In this document: in pieces, positions 1 to 7,033 of the stretch
Position numbering within the stretch: position 1 is the first letter of the stretch
Layout: every line of letters starts with the position of its first letter
Assembly: GCA_004212095.1 (NCBI GenBank)
Contig: RXIJ01000028.1
Location: 1-21,859 of the forward strand
Direction: 5' to 3'
Origin: Methanosarcinales archaeon
GTDB lineage: Archaea; Halobacteriota; Methanosarcinia; Methanosarcinales; EX4572-44
Length of the DNA: 21,859 nucleotides
Notes under the pieces: model-generated
The model's database searches: none
Told to the model about the DNA's origin: nothing
Seen by the model: only the letters and a program-made list of their open reading frames with translations
Made by a program: the position numbers and the translations under genes

Positions 1-36
1 AAAACCAGTGCCTTTGCATTCGCTACATTCACTCAT
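1..36 (-). CDS. Possible N-terminus of a small CxxCxGxG zinc-finger-like protein (partial, runs off left edge)
   Basis: On the minus strand an ATG at 34-36 opens a frame reading MSECSECKGTGF to the window edge. The CxxCxGTG pattern is like one repeat of the DnaJ-type zinc finger or of small archaeal CxxC proteins. Only 12 codons are visible. There is no clear ribosome binding site, and the frame stays open upstream of the ATG for 16 codons, back to a TAG at 85-87. It could be a chance reading or the tail of a decayed gene. Very low certainty. Confidence 0.15.
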   Translation of the reverse strand, partial: MSECSECKGTGF

Positions 37-170
37 CAAACCAGTACATACAGCATCAAGAGATATAAGTTTTGATCCGGACCTCTACCAAATCTAACAA
101 TAACTTAAAACATAAAGGGCAATTGACTGAAGAGAACGAGATTGTGTGCATCCTTTGAATAGCCTGAATC

Positions 171-306
171 AGGATAACAGTCGAAGCACTGAAATTGGGG
201 CACGGATAAAACTACAAAAACAACAGAGATATATGCCCATGTAAGTAACAGGGATATGGGGAAGACAAAAAGTCTGCTGGATAGCTTACAGATAAAAGAG
301 GAGCGG
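171..306 (+). pseudogene. Tyrosine recombinase (XerC/D-type integrase) C-terminal remnant, frameshifted
   Basis: One frame reads ITVEALKLGHG at about 173-205 and then hits TAA. A shifted frame continues TTKTTEIYAHVSNRDMGKTK and ends ...LLDSL near 288. Together these match the end of XerA/XerD-type tyrosine recombinases: the LGH motif, about ten residues, then the TxIYxHVS box holding the catalytic tyrosine, then the usual K-S-P-L-D-S-L-like tail. The catalytic Tyr (in EIYAH) is visible, but the Arg-His motifs upstream are gone. At least one frameshift separates LGH from the Tyr box, so the gene is dead. The second frame stays open to 540 beyond the normal end, but I recognise nothing in that extension. 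It lies just upstream of the DUF262-HEPN pair and may mark how that cassette arrived. Confidence 0.75.
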
Positions 307-565
307 ATGATGATTGAAGATGTTCGACCAGAAGGATATGTATGTGAACTCTGTTCGGATATATCGCCAAATCATGAGGATATACGAACCAAGTTTGGAT
401 ATACGATGTTAAATGAAATTCACCTGAAGACCTTTGGAAGATTTTTTTCCATCCCCCCTGTTTTGGGACTATACTCTTTCATCATTAAAATAAATAAATC
501 TAAAATCAACTATCATAAAAGTATTATCCCAAAGGTATGATTTAGAGGAAAAGCGAAAAACAGAT
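307..565. other. AT-rich stretch without a recognised gene
   Basis: A frame open from the dead integrase continues to 540 (roughly 78 codons past the integrase tail). It has a CELC pair and no family pattern I know. It has no start signal of its own and probably is read-through of the remnant. The end of this stretch must hold the promoter or leader of the DUF262 gene. AT-runs are present, but no clear box can be chosen. Confidence 0.3.
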
Positions 566-598
566 ATGGTTGTATGTACTTTATTGAATGGGATAAAA

Positions 599-1681
599 AT
601 GAATCTTGATGATAAGTATGACGAAAATGATGATGACGAATTATTCGAAAAAATACAAGAAGATGAAGATGAAGAAAAAACAGATGACAGTATTGAATTT
701 AAAATTATTAGTTATGGAGCGGATTATACTCTTAAAGTTTTATATGATAAACTCAATGGAAATAAGATTATTACCCCATCATTTCAACGAGGTTATGTCT
801 GGAATCCAAAACGGGCAAGTAAATTAATAGAATCATTTCTTCTTGGTTTACCTGTACCTCAAATTTTTTTATATAAAGAAGAAGATAGCCAAGAATTAAT
901 AATAGTAGATGGTAAACAACGATTAGAAACCATCAAGTTTTATTTCGATGGAAAATTTCCCAGCGGTTCAAATTTTTATCTCCGATCAGTTAAAGACAAA
1001 TGGTTAAAGAAAAAATTTGTAGATTTAGATGAAGCAGATAAAATAAAATTGGAAGATGCTATACTGCGTGCGACAATATTTCAGCAAACTGATCCTAAAG
1101 ATAACTCCAGTATTTTTGAGATATTTGAACGATTAAATACAGGTGGAGTTAAATTAATGGATCAAGAGATAAGAAATTGTATTGTTGATGAAAAAGTGAA
1201 TAAGTTCTTAAAAAAATTGAATGATTATGATAATTGGAGGGTATTATTTGGTATACAAAAACCCCACAATAGAATGAAAGATGTTGAAATGATTTTAAGA
1301 TTTTTTACTCTTTTTAAAAATTTCGAAACTTATACACCTCTAATGAAAATACAACTTACTGAGTTTATGAAGAGTATGGAGAAATATTCAGATGAGCAAT
1401 TTCAAGAATTTGAGAAATTATTTCAAGATACTATTGATTATATCTATCGAAATTTAGGAGAAAATGCTTTTCGGGTAAAAACCGGAATTAATATTGCCGT
1501 ATTTGATGCCATTACTGTAGCTATTGCCCGATTATCTCTCAAGGAAATACCAGATATAACCAAAAAATATAACAAGCTAATATCTAATGAAAATTTTCTT
1601 GATTATATATCTGTCCATACGACAGATACAGATCGCGTCAAAGGACGAATAGAGATGGCAATAAAGGTTTTTTCTACATGA
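599..1681 (+). CDS. DUF262 (GmrSD N-terminal / ParB-like nuclease fold) protein
   Basis: The product is 360 residues from the ATG at 599; an alternative ATG at 566 would add 11 residues. Residues 4-30 are a very acidic, low-complexity tail. The DUF262 signature follows: PSFQRGYVWNPKRASKLIES (residues 60-79), then LLGLPVPQIFLY, then the DGxQR box as VDGKQRLETI (D104-R108). In the GmrSD type IV restriction family this domain shares the ParB/Srx fold and is thought to couple NTP hydrolysis to DNA action. The C-terminal 170 residues are helical and lack the GmrD HNH (DUF1524) domain, so this is a stand-alone DUF262 protein. Its stop overlaps the ATG of the next gene (ATGA), implying translational coupling. 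Base composition is much more AT-rich than the core genes to the right, fitting lateral acquisition. DUF262 is confident; a defence role is inferred. Confidence 0.85.
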   Translation: MNLDDKYDENDDDELFEKIQEDEDEEKTDDSIEFKIISYGADYTLKVLYDKLNGNKIITPSFQRGYVWNPKRASKLIESFLLGLPVPQIFLYKEEDSQELIIVDGKQRLETIKFYFDGKFPSGSNFYLRSVKDKWLKKKFVDLDEADKIKLEDAILRATIFQQTDPKDNSSIFEIFERLNTGGVKLMDQEIRNCIVDEKVNKFLKKLNDYDNWRVLFGIQKPHNRMKDVEMILRFFTLFKNFETYTPLMKIQLTEFMKSMEKYSDEQFQEFEKLFQDTIDYIYRNLGENAFRVKTGINIAVFDAITVAIARLSLKEIPDITKKYNKLISNENFLDYISVHTTDTDRVKGRIEMAIKVFST

Positions 1682-2142
1682 AATCTCTCAAAGCTGAACA
1701 AAAACTTGATAGTATTGACATAACAATTAAGGATCTAAATAAATCTGGACTGATGGATCCATTGCTAAAATCATTTTTAGCACAGTATCTTGTGGTTTTT
1801 ATTTCTGGAATTTATGAAGATACAATTGAAATAATCATATATGAAAAAATCCAGAGGCTAAATCAGAAATATCTAAATAAATTTTATAGTAATTATTTAA
1901 GAAGATACTTTCGAAATCCAGATTTCTCACAAATTTGTGATTTACTGAAATTATTTGATGATAAATGGACGGTGGAATTAAAAAAATTTGATTTAAAGAA
2001 TAAAACTGCGTTAAAGAGTATTATTACAAATAAAAACAAAGTTGCTCACGGTGAACCATGTAACATTACATTAAAAGATGTGATTCATTATTATAAAGAT
2101 TCTAGACCAATAATAGAAAAAATTGATGAATTAGTACTATAG
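1678..2142 (+). CDS. HEPN-superfamily protein paired with DUF262 (putative RNase or toxin-like partner)
   Basis: This 154-residue all-helical protein starts in the ATGA overlap with the DUF262 gene. Its C-terminus has the HEPN-like box NKNKVAHG (residues 118-125) followed by TLKDVIHYYKDSRPIIEKID. This resembles RiboL-PSP-HEPN or MAE_28990-type HEPN proteins, which often sit beside DUF262 genes. HEPN RNases use an R-x(4-6)-H motif. Here the usual Arg position of RNxVAHG is Lys119, with His124 kept. The protein could therefore be weakly active, use another basic residue, or act as a non-catalytic partner. Composition is AT-rich like its neighbour, so the two were probably acquired together. HEPN membership is fairly likely; the subfamily is unsure. 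Confidence 0.65.
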   Translation: MKSLKAEQKLDSIDITIKDLNKSGLMDPLLKSFLAQYLVVFISGIYEDTIEIIIYEKIQRLNQKYLNKFYSNYLRRYFRNPDFSQICDLLKLFDDKWTVELKKFDLKNKTALKSIITNKNKVAHGEPCNITLKDVIHYYKDSRPIIEKIDELVL

Positions 2143-2704
2143 CAATTAGATTGTGTAGATAACGAGCCAATACAACGGTAAAAAAGTAAAGAAAAAGGTA
2201 AAATTGGGGGAAATCCAAACAAGGATAGATGTCTTAAGACAATCCCTCCTCAAAAAATCAAGCTCTCTTTTCAGGTGAATTCTGCGTTCGCTCACTTCGA
2301 AGCGTTGCACTTTCGCCTTTGGCTCACCCTCAGATAACAAAGGATGTGGGGTTCGAGCCTTGCAGGCTCTCAACCCAAATTGCTCCCGTTGGTTGCAACT
2401 TCTTTTATCCGCAAAACGTTATACGCAATTGACTGCGGAGGAGTTAAAGGAGGATAAGAATGAGGTAAGTTTCAAAGTGTTCATGTTAGATATGTACGGA
2501 GAGTGTGTTGCACGATATAAGAATATATGATAAGATGGCCACCTCCACGACACAGCAACACAGGGGTGCAGGTTGCTTTGTATCTCCGCATCGCAAAGCG
2601 ATACGGAGGTGGCCACCTCCACGACACAGCAACATGGGAGTGCAGGTTGATGGAGCACCAGGGAGTCATCGATAATATATCCGCATTTTATATTCAACGT
2701 TATA
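2143..2704. other. Gene-poor 560-base stretch with repeats and a weak coding-like remnant
   Basis: I see no convincing gene here. One plus frame is open up to a TGA at 2528-2530. Its last part reads like real protein (RYTQLTAEELKEDKNEVSF at about 2419-2475) but has no start and no family I recognise; it may be a truncated gene. The minus-strand frame at 2146-2373 looks non-biological. A hairpin-prone GC-rich segment lies around 2285-2310, and the direct repeats listed separately lie at 2536-2649. The DHH pseudogene ends at 2705. Confidence 0.4.
2536..2649. repeat. Two 40-bp direct repeats around a hairpin and a perfect 16-bp palindrome
   Basis: Copy 1 (2536-2575) and copy 2 (2610-2649) share their first 25 bases exactly (TGGCCACCTCCACGACACAG then CAACA) and differ at about three of the last 15. 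The period is 74 bases. The 34-base spacer contains a hairpin, CTCCGcATCGC-AAA-GCGATaCGGAG (2584-2608, one mismatch). Where the spacer meets copy 2 there is a perfect palindrome, GGAGGTGGCCACCTCC (2605-2620). With only two copies and a self-complementary spacer it does not look like CRISPR; a small mobile or recombination element is more likely. Confidence 0.75.
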
Positions 2705-4100
2705 TCATAATGTAGCTGTAAAAATTTGTTTTTTTATTTCCTCGTTAAGATAAATGATAAATTCGTCTTTTGCGATTGATGGAATCGTCGCGCCTGCCGC
2801 AATGTCATGTCCGCCACCGACGCCACCGACCTTTTTTGCTGCTGTAGATAAGGCTTTCGCAAGGTTCAAACCTCTTCGTACCAGATCCTGGTTGCCGCGC
2901 GCTGAAACTTTAACAGTATTATCGCTCTTCCCGGATGTACTGGCAGGTCTGGCTCATACCTGCAACAATTCCGACAATGGTGTCACGAATCCGGTTGCCG
3001 CTATCAAAATACTGAAAGCTTTCAAGTGTTGTTACTCCATTCTCTTTAACAAAGTTTAATCCATCCACAAGATTTTTTCGATGGTTTGCCAGTAGTTCCT
3101 GTGCTTGCTCAAAGGCGTCCCCGCGTTCCCCCATACACACGGCAAGCCCGACTTCGGCATGGTCATATCGCGCTGTTGCATTAAGAAGTGTTGAGTACTC
3201 CTGGGCATCTCTTAATTCCACCCCCTCTGTTTCGCGAAGCAGTATGTACACTTCTCCAATCATACGTTGAAGCTTGTATGCAGGAACACCCTCTGAAAGT
3301 TGATACCTGACAAGCTTTGAGATAATTCTTTGTTTTTCTGCTTTTTCAAGGTCGATCCACCGCCTCCACCGCTCTCCTTGCGAGCGAATGTTAGTATCTT
3401 TTAAAAAAGCGATGCATGCATTCTCGTTCCCGGTAAGCCCAGGAAGGTAAGGATCTGAAGCGTATTGAAGTAGCTTGAATACAGGACGTGTCTGCTTTCC
3501 AAAAAATAAAATGTCTGTTTTGTATGATAATACCTTTGCATCGCGTGCAATCTCAAGGATAGAACGGTTTGCTCCGGTTAGACGACCTTCTTTGACGTGT
3601 TGAAGATCTCCAACAGCCCCAACCACAGCAAGGTCTGCAAGCTCTTTGTTCTGGTCCGGAAAATCACCAAGAGCACAGGCAAGTAAAAAGGTAGTTCCTG
3701 AGCCACTAAGCTCCTGCGAGCCGTTTATGCCAAAAAGATGTGGATTTAGATGAAGTGGATTCCCTTTCTGGTCACCAGGAGCAAGGCAGGAAGGTGACTG
3801 GTGATGATCAGATACCACTGCATTGATGCCAAGCTTTTTAATTTGCTCAATCATGGTACTTCCAAGATCTGTAAAAATGACAAAAGGCGGATTAAGATTA
3901 GCAATATCTGAAAGCTCATCCTCGCCAAGTTGTTTTACAAATTGAGCATCAAAACAAATACCAGCCTTCTCAAGTGCCTTGCAGATAATTGCAGCAGATG
4001 CAAGCCCATCAGCGTCTATATGTGATACTACCATCACATCTCGCTGCGATTTAATCACGCTGGCACATTTTCTGGCATGGTGCATCATCTCCGATAACAT
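2705..4100 (-). pseudogene. Archaeal RecJ-like DHH/DHHA1 phosphoesterase, frameshifted near the C-terminus
   Basis: The intact frame (4100 down to 2919) carries the DHH motifs: SHIDADGLASAA (motif I), FTDLGS (motif II), VVSDHHQ (motif III) and HLNPHLFG (motif IV). It is of the archaeal RecJ / single-strand exonuclease kind, acting on DNA or RNA ends with metal ions. After GIVAGMSQTC the frame shifts and stops. The missing DHHA1 end is found in another frame from about 2950 to the TGA at 2705: STSGKSDNTVKVSARG, then LVRRGLNLAKAL, then VGGVGGGHDIAAGATIP. Roughly ten residues usually found between GM and KVSARG also seem absent, so a small deletion plus shift is likely rather than one miscalled base. 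Without the DHHA1 GGGH element substrate binding should fail. It is either a young pseudogene or an assembly error. Confidence 0.85.
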
Positions 4101-4214
4101 GAGTACACTACTTGCAAGCTTGTAGTAAAATACCTTGTGATGAAACTGCCCGCCATCCCGTGTTAAGACTATTTTGATAAAACTTAAGTCCTCGTAGGTT
4201 GACCAATAGCATGT

Positions 4215-4328
4215 ATGAATAATATGATACTTGCTTTTGGCATTGTATGGGCAATATTAATCCTGTATATATTGCAGCTTTATTTGACACGAAAAAAATT
4301 TATCAACGAGTTGCAAAGTTCCAGTTAG
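4215..4328 (+). CDS. CcmD-like single-pass membrane microprotein (37 aa)
   Basis: This is a short plus-strand frame from ATG 4215 to TAG 4328. It reads MNNMILAFGIVWAILILYIL followed by QLYLTRKKFINELQSSS. One hydrophobic helix (residues 4-20) is followed by a basic, amphipathic tail. That is the layout of the CcmD/CcmD-family proteins of cytochrome c maturation, where CcmD helps release holo-CcmE from the CcmABC haem exporter. The 'AFGIVWAILILYILxL..R+K' pattern is close to that of archaeal and bacterial CcmD-family entries. No other ccm gene is in the window, so it is isolated here. The ribosome binding site is weak (AGGTTGA 16 bases upstream). Moderate certainty; it could also be another tiny membrane protein. 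Confidence 0.5.
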   Translation: MNNMILAFGIVWAILILYILQLYLTRKKFINELQSSS

Positions 4329-4369
4329 CACTCGCCTTGTTTGTCCATCAGTTGACAGTTATAGAAACG

Positions 4370-4377
4370 TTTATACC
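4370..4377 (+). promoter_or_regulatory. TATA-like box before the RCK-DHH gene
   Basis: TTTATACC preceded by purine-rich AGAAACG (BRE-like) lies about 40 bases before the ATG at 4414. This would place transcription start about 15 bases before the ATG. Confidence 0.4.
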
Positions 4378-4413
4378 CTTTTATATGTTAACAAAGACGA
4401 AAAGTGATGATTG

Positions 4414-5928
4414 ATGAAAAATGAAGTGCCTTCATTAGTGCTCTCTGAACATGTATCCAACATGCTCTTATCTCCTAGTGTACATCCAGGTAATGGTGAG
4501 ATTGCAATGCCTCATTATGCTGTACTTGGATGTGGTGGGATAGGTTTCGCTGTTGCCAAGATTCTTGAAGAAAGGGGCAAAGAACTGATACTCATCGATA
4601 TTGATGAAAATAAGGTAGAGACACTGGAAGAGCAAAATTTTAATGCGTTTGCCGGAGATATTACAGATAATGCGACAATCAATCGCATCACAATGAATGA
4701 ACTTGAAGCAATTTTTGTGTTAACTACATTTGTCGAGGTAAATAAAAAAGCAATTGAACATCTTCACACCCTGCTGCCCGACGTTTTAATAATAAGCAGG
4801 GCAACGGATGTCGTAAACAAAAAGGGACTCGAAATGGCTGGGGCAGATATTGCTGTACTGCCTTTTAATTTGCCGCCAAGGTCTGTCGCAAACGCCATTA
4901 TTGACTATCTCGACAGGGCTACAGCCAACAAACATGTACAAAATCTCCTGCAAATTATACACGAGACTGGATCTAAAAAACTTGCTATTGTAGTCCATGA
5001 TCAACCCGATCCGGATGCCATTGCAAGTGGGATTGCTTTAAAAGAAATTGCAGCTAGTGTTGGTGTGAAATCGGACATTCTTTTTAGAGGTGAAATTGGG
5101 CATCACGAAAACAAAGCTTTTGTAAATCTGCTGCAGTTTGACCTTGAACCTACCAAAGAGTTTCATCAGGAAGATTATGGCAACATATCTCTCGTGGAAT
5201 GCGCAATTCCCGGTGCTAACAATCTTCTGCCAGTTGGCACAAATGTAGACATTGTAATTGATCACCATCTGGTTGATATTGAGCATGTTTCAGGAAAGTA
5301 CATTGATATACGCCCTGATGTCGGCGCAGCTTCAACTATTTTAACGATATACTTAAAAGAACTTGGTATACCATTGAAAACAGAAGTTGCAACAGCACTC
5401 ATGTACGGCATTCGTATTGACACCAACGATTTTAAAAGGCACACCAGTCCAATCGATTTTATGGCTGCAGCATTTTTACACCCAAAAGCAAATCATGAAT
5501 TAATCGAGAAAATCAAAACCCCTTCCATGTCTACAGAGACTTGTGACGTGCTTGGTGATGCGATAAAGAATAGAACGGTTTATGGAAGTTATTTGATTTC
5601 AAATGTTGGTATTGTTCGCGATAGAGATGCTCTGGCACAGGCAGCAGATTGTCTGTTAAATCTTGAAGGCATTACTACGACCGTAATTTTTGGTGTTGGA
5701 GAAGATATGATTTATGTATCCGGACGCAATCGTGATATACGGATCAATATTGGCAAGTATATGAAGCAGGCTTTCGGAGAGAGCTGTGCGGGAGGGCATT
5801 CCACACTTGCAGCAGCACAGATACCACTTGGTGTATTCAGTGGCACTAAAGACAAGCAGCCACTACTAAAGTTAGCTAATGAAGTTATAGTAAAACGATT
5901 TTCAAGTATCGTTGGATTTGATACTTAG
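4414..5928 (+). CDS. RCK/TrkA-N plus DHH-DHHA1 fusion phosphoesterase
   Basis: The product is 504 residues from ATG 4414; a TTG directly before it is less likely. Residues ~33-150 form a Rossmann RCK N domain: VLGCGGIGFAVAKIL (GxGxxG), then an acidic LIDIDENKV strand end, the hallmark of NAD(H) or nucleotide sensing in TrkA. Residues ~185-340 form a DHH domain: VHDQPDPDAIASG (motif I), VIDHH (motif III) and GAASTIL. The DHHA1 end follows, with SGRNRDIRINIG and SCAGGHSTLAAAQIP. Such RCK-DHH fusions are known in methanogens and relatives. The DHH half is like NrnA / cyclic-dinucleotide or oligonucleotide phosphodiesterases, and the RCK half probably regulates it through a bound nucleotide. Domain calls are firm; the substrate is unknown. 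It is transcribed divergently from the broken RecJ-like gene. Motif residues look intact. Confidence 0.9.
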   Translation: MKNEVPSLVLSEHVSNMLLSPSVHPGNGEIAMPHYAVLGCGGIGFAVAKILEERGKELILIDIDENKVETLEEQNFNAFAGDITDNATINRITMNELEAIFVLTTFVEVNKKAIEHLHTLLPDVLIISRATDVVNKKGLEMAGADIAVLPFNLPPRSVANAIIDYLDRATANKHVQNLLQIIHETGSKKLAIVVHDQPDPDAIASGIALKEIAASVGVKSDILFRGEIGHHENKAFVNLLQFDLEPTKEFHQEDYGNISLVECAIPGANNLLPVGTNVDIVIDHHLVDIEHVSGKYIDIRPDVGAASTILTIYLKELGIPLKTEVATALMYGIRIDTNDFKRHTSPIDFMAAAFLHPKANHELIEKIKTPSMSTETCDVLGDAIKNRTVYGSYLISNVGIVRDRDALAQAADCLLNLEGITTTVIFGVGEDMIYVSGRNRDIRINIGKYMKQAFGESCAGGHSTLAAAQIPLGVFSGTKDKQPLLKLANEVIVKRFSSIVGFDT

Positions 5929-5960
5929 TTTAGGAAAATAAAACACTACACAGTTTGTAT

Positions 5961-5970
5961 GTATAAATAA
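5961..5970 (+). promoter_or_regulatory. TATA-like box upstream of moaA
   Basis: GTATAAATAA lies about 90 bases before the moaA ATG, in the only sizeable gap between it and the RCK-DHH gene. This gives a leader that contains the GATTACGC-type repeat at 6017-6060. Confidence 0.35.
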
Positions 5971-6016
5971 CAAAGTAAGACACAAAGTAAAAGAAAGAAC
6001 TATCACTCTGCAAGTA

Positions 6017-6060
6017 ACTCTTGATTACGCAGTACTACACAGTTTGTGTGTGGAAGTAAC
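6017..6060. repeat. Degenerate copy of the GATTACGC hairpin repeat directly before moaA
   Basis: The sequence AACTCTTGATTACGCAGTAC followed by an imperfect ACACA/TGTGT palindrome and GAAGTAAC matches, with a few changes, the tandem repeat at 20877-20995. A partial relative (CACTACACAGTTTGTATG) lies at 5944-5961. The repeat runs into the ribosome binding region of moaA. Confidence 0.55.
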
Positions 6061-6061
6061 T

Positions 6062-6979
6062 ATGGGCAGTGATTTTATTGATAAATACGGTAGAAAAGTT
6101 AAAAGCCTTCGAATCAGCCTGACAAACCGATGCAATCTTAAATGTATCTACTGTCATGGCGAAGGTGAGACAAACCATATTAATATTAACATCAAAGATG
6201 AAATAACGCCTGAAACCATTAGAGCCCTCACAGATGTTGCAGTCAAACACGGCGTTGACAAGGTTAAATTTTCAGGTGGAGAGCCCTTATTACGAAAAGA
6301 TCTCCCGGAAATATTAACTGAACTACCGCCACTCAGAGATGTGTCTCTTACCACAAATGGAACACTACTATCTACACTGGCTGACGATCTTGCCGATTCC
6401 GGGCTTGATAGGGTAAACATCAGTCTTGACACCTTAAATCCTTTGATCTATGACCAAATAACCCGGACAACGGGTTACCATAATAAGGTATTAAATGGGA
6501 TACATGCGGCAGTCTGTGCAGGTCTTACGCCAATTAAAATAAACATGGTACTACTGAGTGGAATAAATGACAACGAAATAGCAGAGATGATTACGTTTGT
6601 AAAATGCTACAATGGCTGCGTAATACTTCAGCTTATTGAACTGATGGATTTCCAAAACACATCTTCGTACAGGGTAAATATTGACCGGATACAGCAGGAA
6701 TTGGAACGGCAAGCTTCACACACGAGAGTACGAATTATGCACCGAAGAAAAAAATACTACATAAATGGGGCAGAAGTTGAGCTCGTACGCCCGGTTGATA
6801 ACACTGAGTTTTGCCAGAACTGCAACAGGTTACGGGTAACCCCTGAAAGCAAACTGAAAACGTGCCTGCTTCGGGATGATGACCTTGTTGACATTACAAA
6901 TAAAACACCTTTAGAAGTGGAACAACTGATGATACAAACTATAAAAAAAAGAGAACCGTATTGCAAGCGCAGTTGTTAG
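6062..6979 (+). CDS. moaA: GTP 3',8-cyclase (molybdopterin precursor synthesis)
   Basis: This is a 305-residue radical SAM enzyme. The N-terminal cluster site is NRCNLKCIYC (C24, C28, C31), with the SGGEP loop SAM contact (KFSGGEPLLRKDL). The C-terminal cluster site is FCQNCNRLRVTPESKLKTC (C251, C254, C268, i.e. CX2CX13C). This second [4Fe-4S] site, which binds GTP, separates MoaA from other radical SAM proteins. It converts GTP to 3',8-cyclo-GTP, the first step of molybdopterin synthesis with MoaC. An upstream TTG at 6044 keeps the frame open, but it lies inside the hairpin repeat, and ATG 6062 has a GGAAG 6-10 bases before it, so I choose the ATG. The tail ends in CKRSC where the family usually ends near REPYF, a few residues long. 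It is followed after 54 bases by nadC on the same strand. Confidence 0.93.
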   Translation: MGSDFIDKYGRKVKSLRISLTNRCNLKCIYCHGEGETNHININIKDEITPETIRALTDVAVKHGVDKVKFSGGEPLLRKDLPEILTELPPLRDVSLTTNGTLLSTLADDLADSGLDRVNISLDTLNPLIYDQITRTTGYHNKVLNGIHAAVCAGLTPIKINMVLLSGINDNEIAEMITFVKCYNGCVILQLIELMDFQNTSSYRVNIDRIQQELERQASHTRVRIMHRRKKYYINGAEVELVRPVDNTEFCQNCNRLRVTPESKLKTCLLRDDDLVDITNKTPLEVEQLMIQTIKKREPYCKRSC

Positions 6980-6981
6980 TC

Positions 6982-7000
6982 CGTACAACGAAGTTGTGCA
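6982..7000. repeat. Short hairpin between moaA and nadC (GTACAAC-GAA-GTTGTGC)
   Basis: Arms of seven bases around a GAA triloop, one G-T pair, followed by AGAAGAGAACC. Same family as the hairpins at 8110-8130, 18664-18684, 20894-20914 and 20954-20974. Confidence 0.6.
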
Positions 7001-7033
7001 GAAGAGAACCGTAGTGCAAGAGGTATAGAAAAC

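Noticed and set aside
2146..2373. Minus-strand open frame of 75 codons after the HEPN gene
   Set aside because: No start signal, no family pattern, low-complexity hydrophobic end; it reads like non-coding sequence.
2536..2649. Possible CRISPR array (40-base repeat, 34-base spacer)
   Set aside because: Only two copies, the spacer folds on itself, the repeats differ at about three bases and no cas gene is near.
2754..3059. Plus-strand open frame of 101 codons
   Set aside because: It is antisense to the DHHA1 part of the broken RecJ-like gene, whose motifs are clear on the minus strand.
4108..4290. Minus-strand open frame of 60 codons
   Set aside because: It overlaps the better supported CcmD-like plus-strand frame and has no family features.
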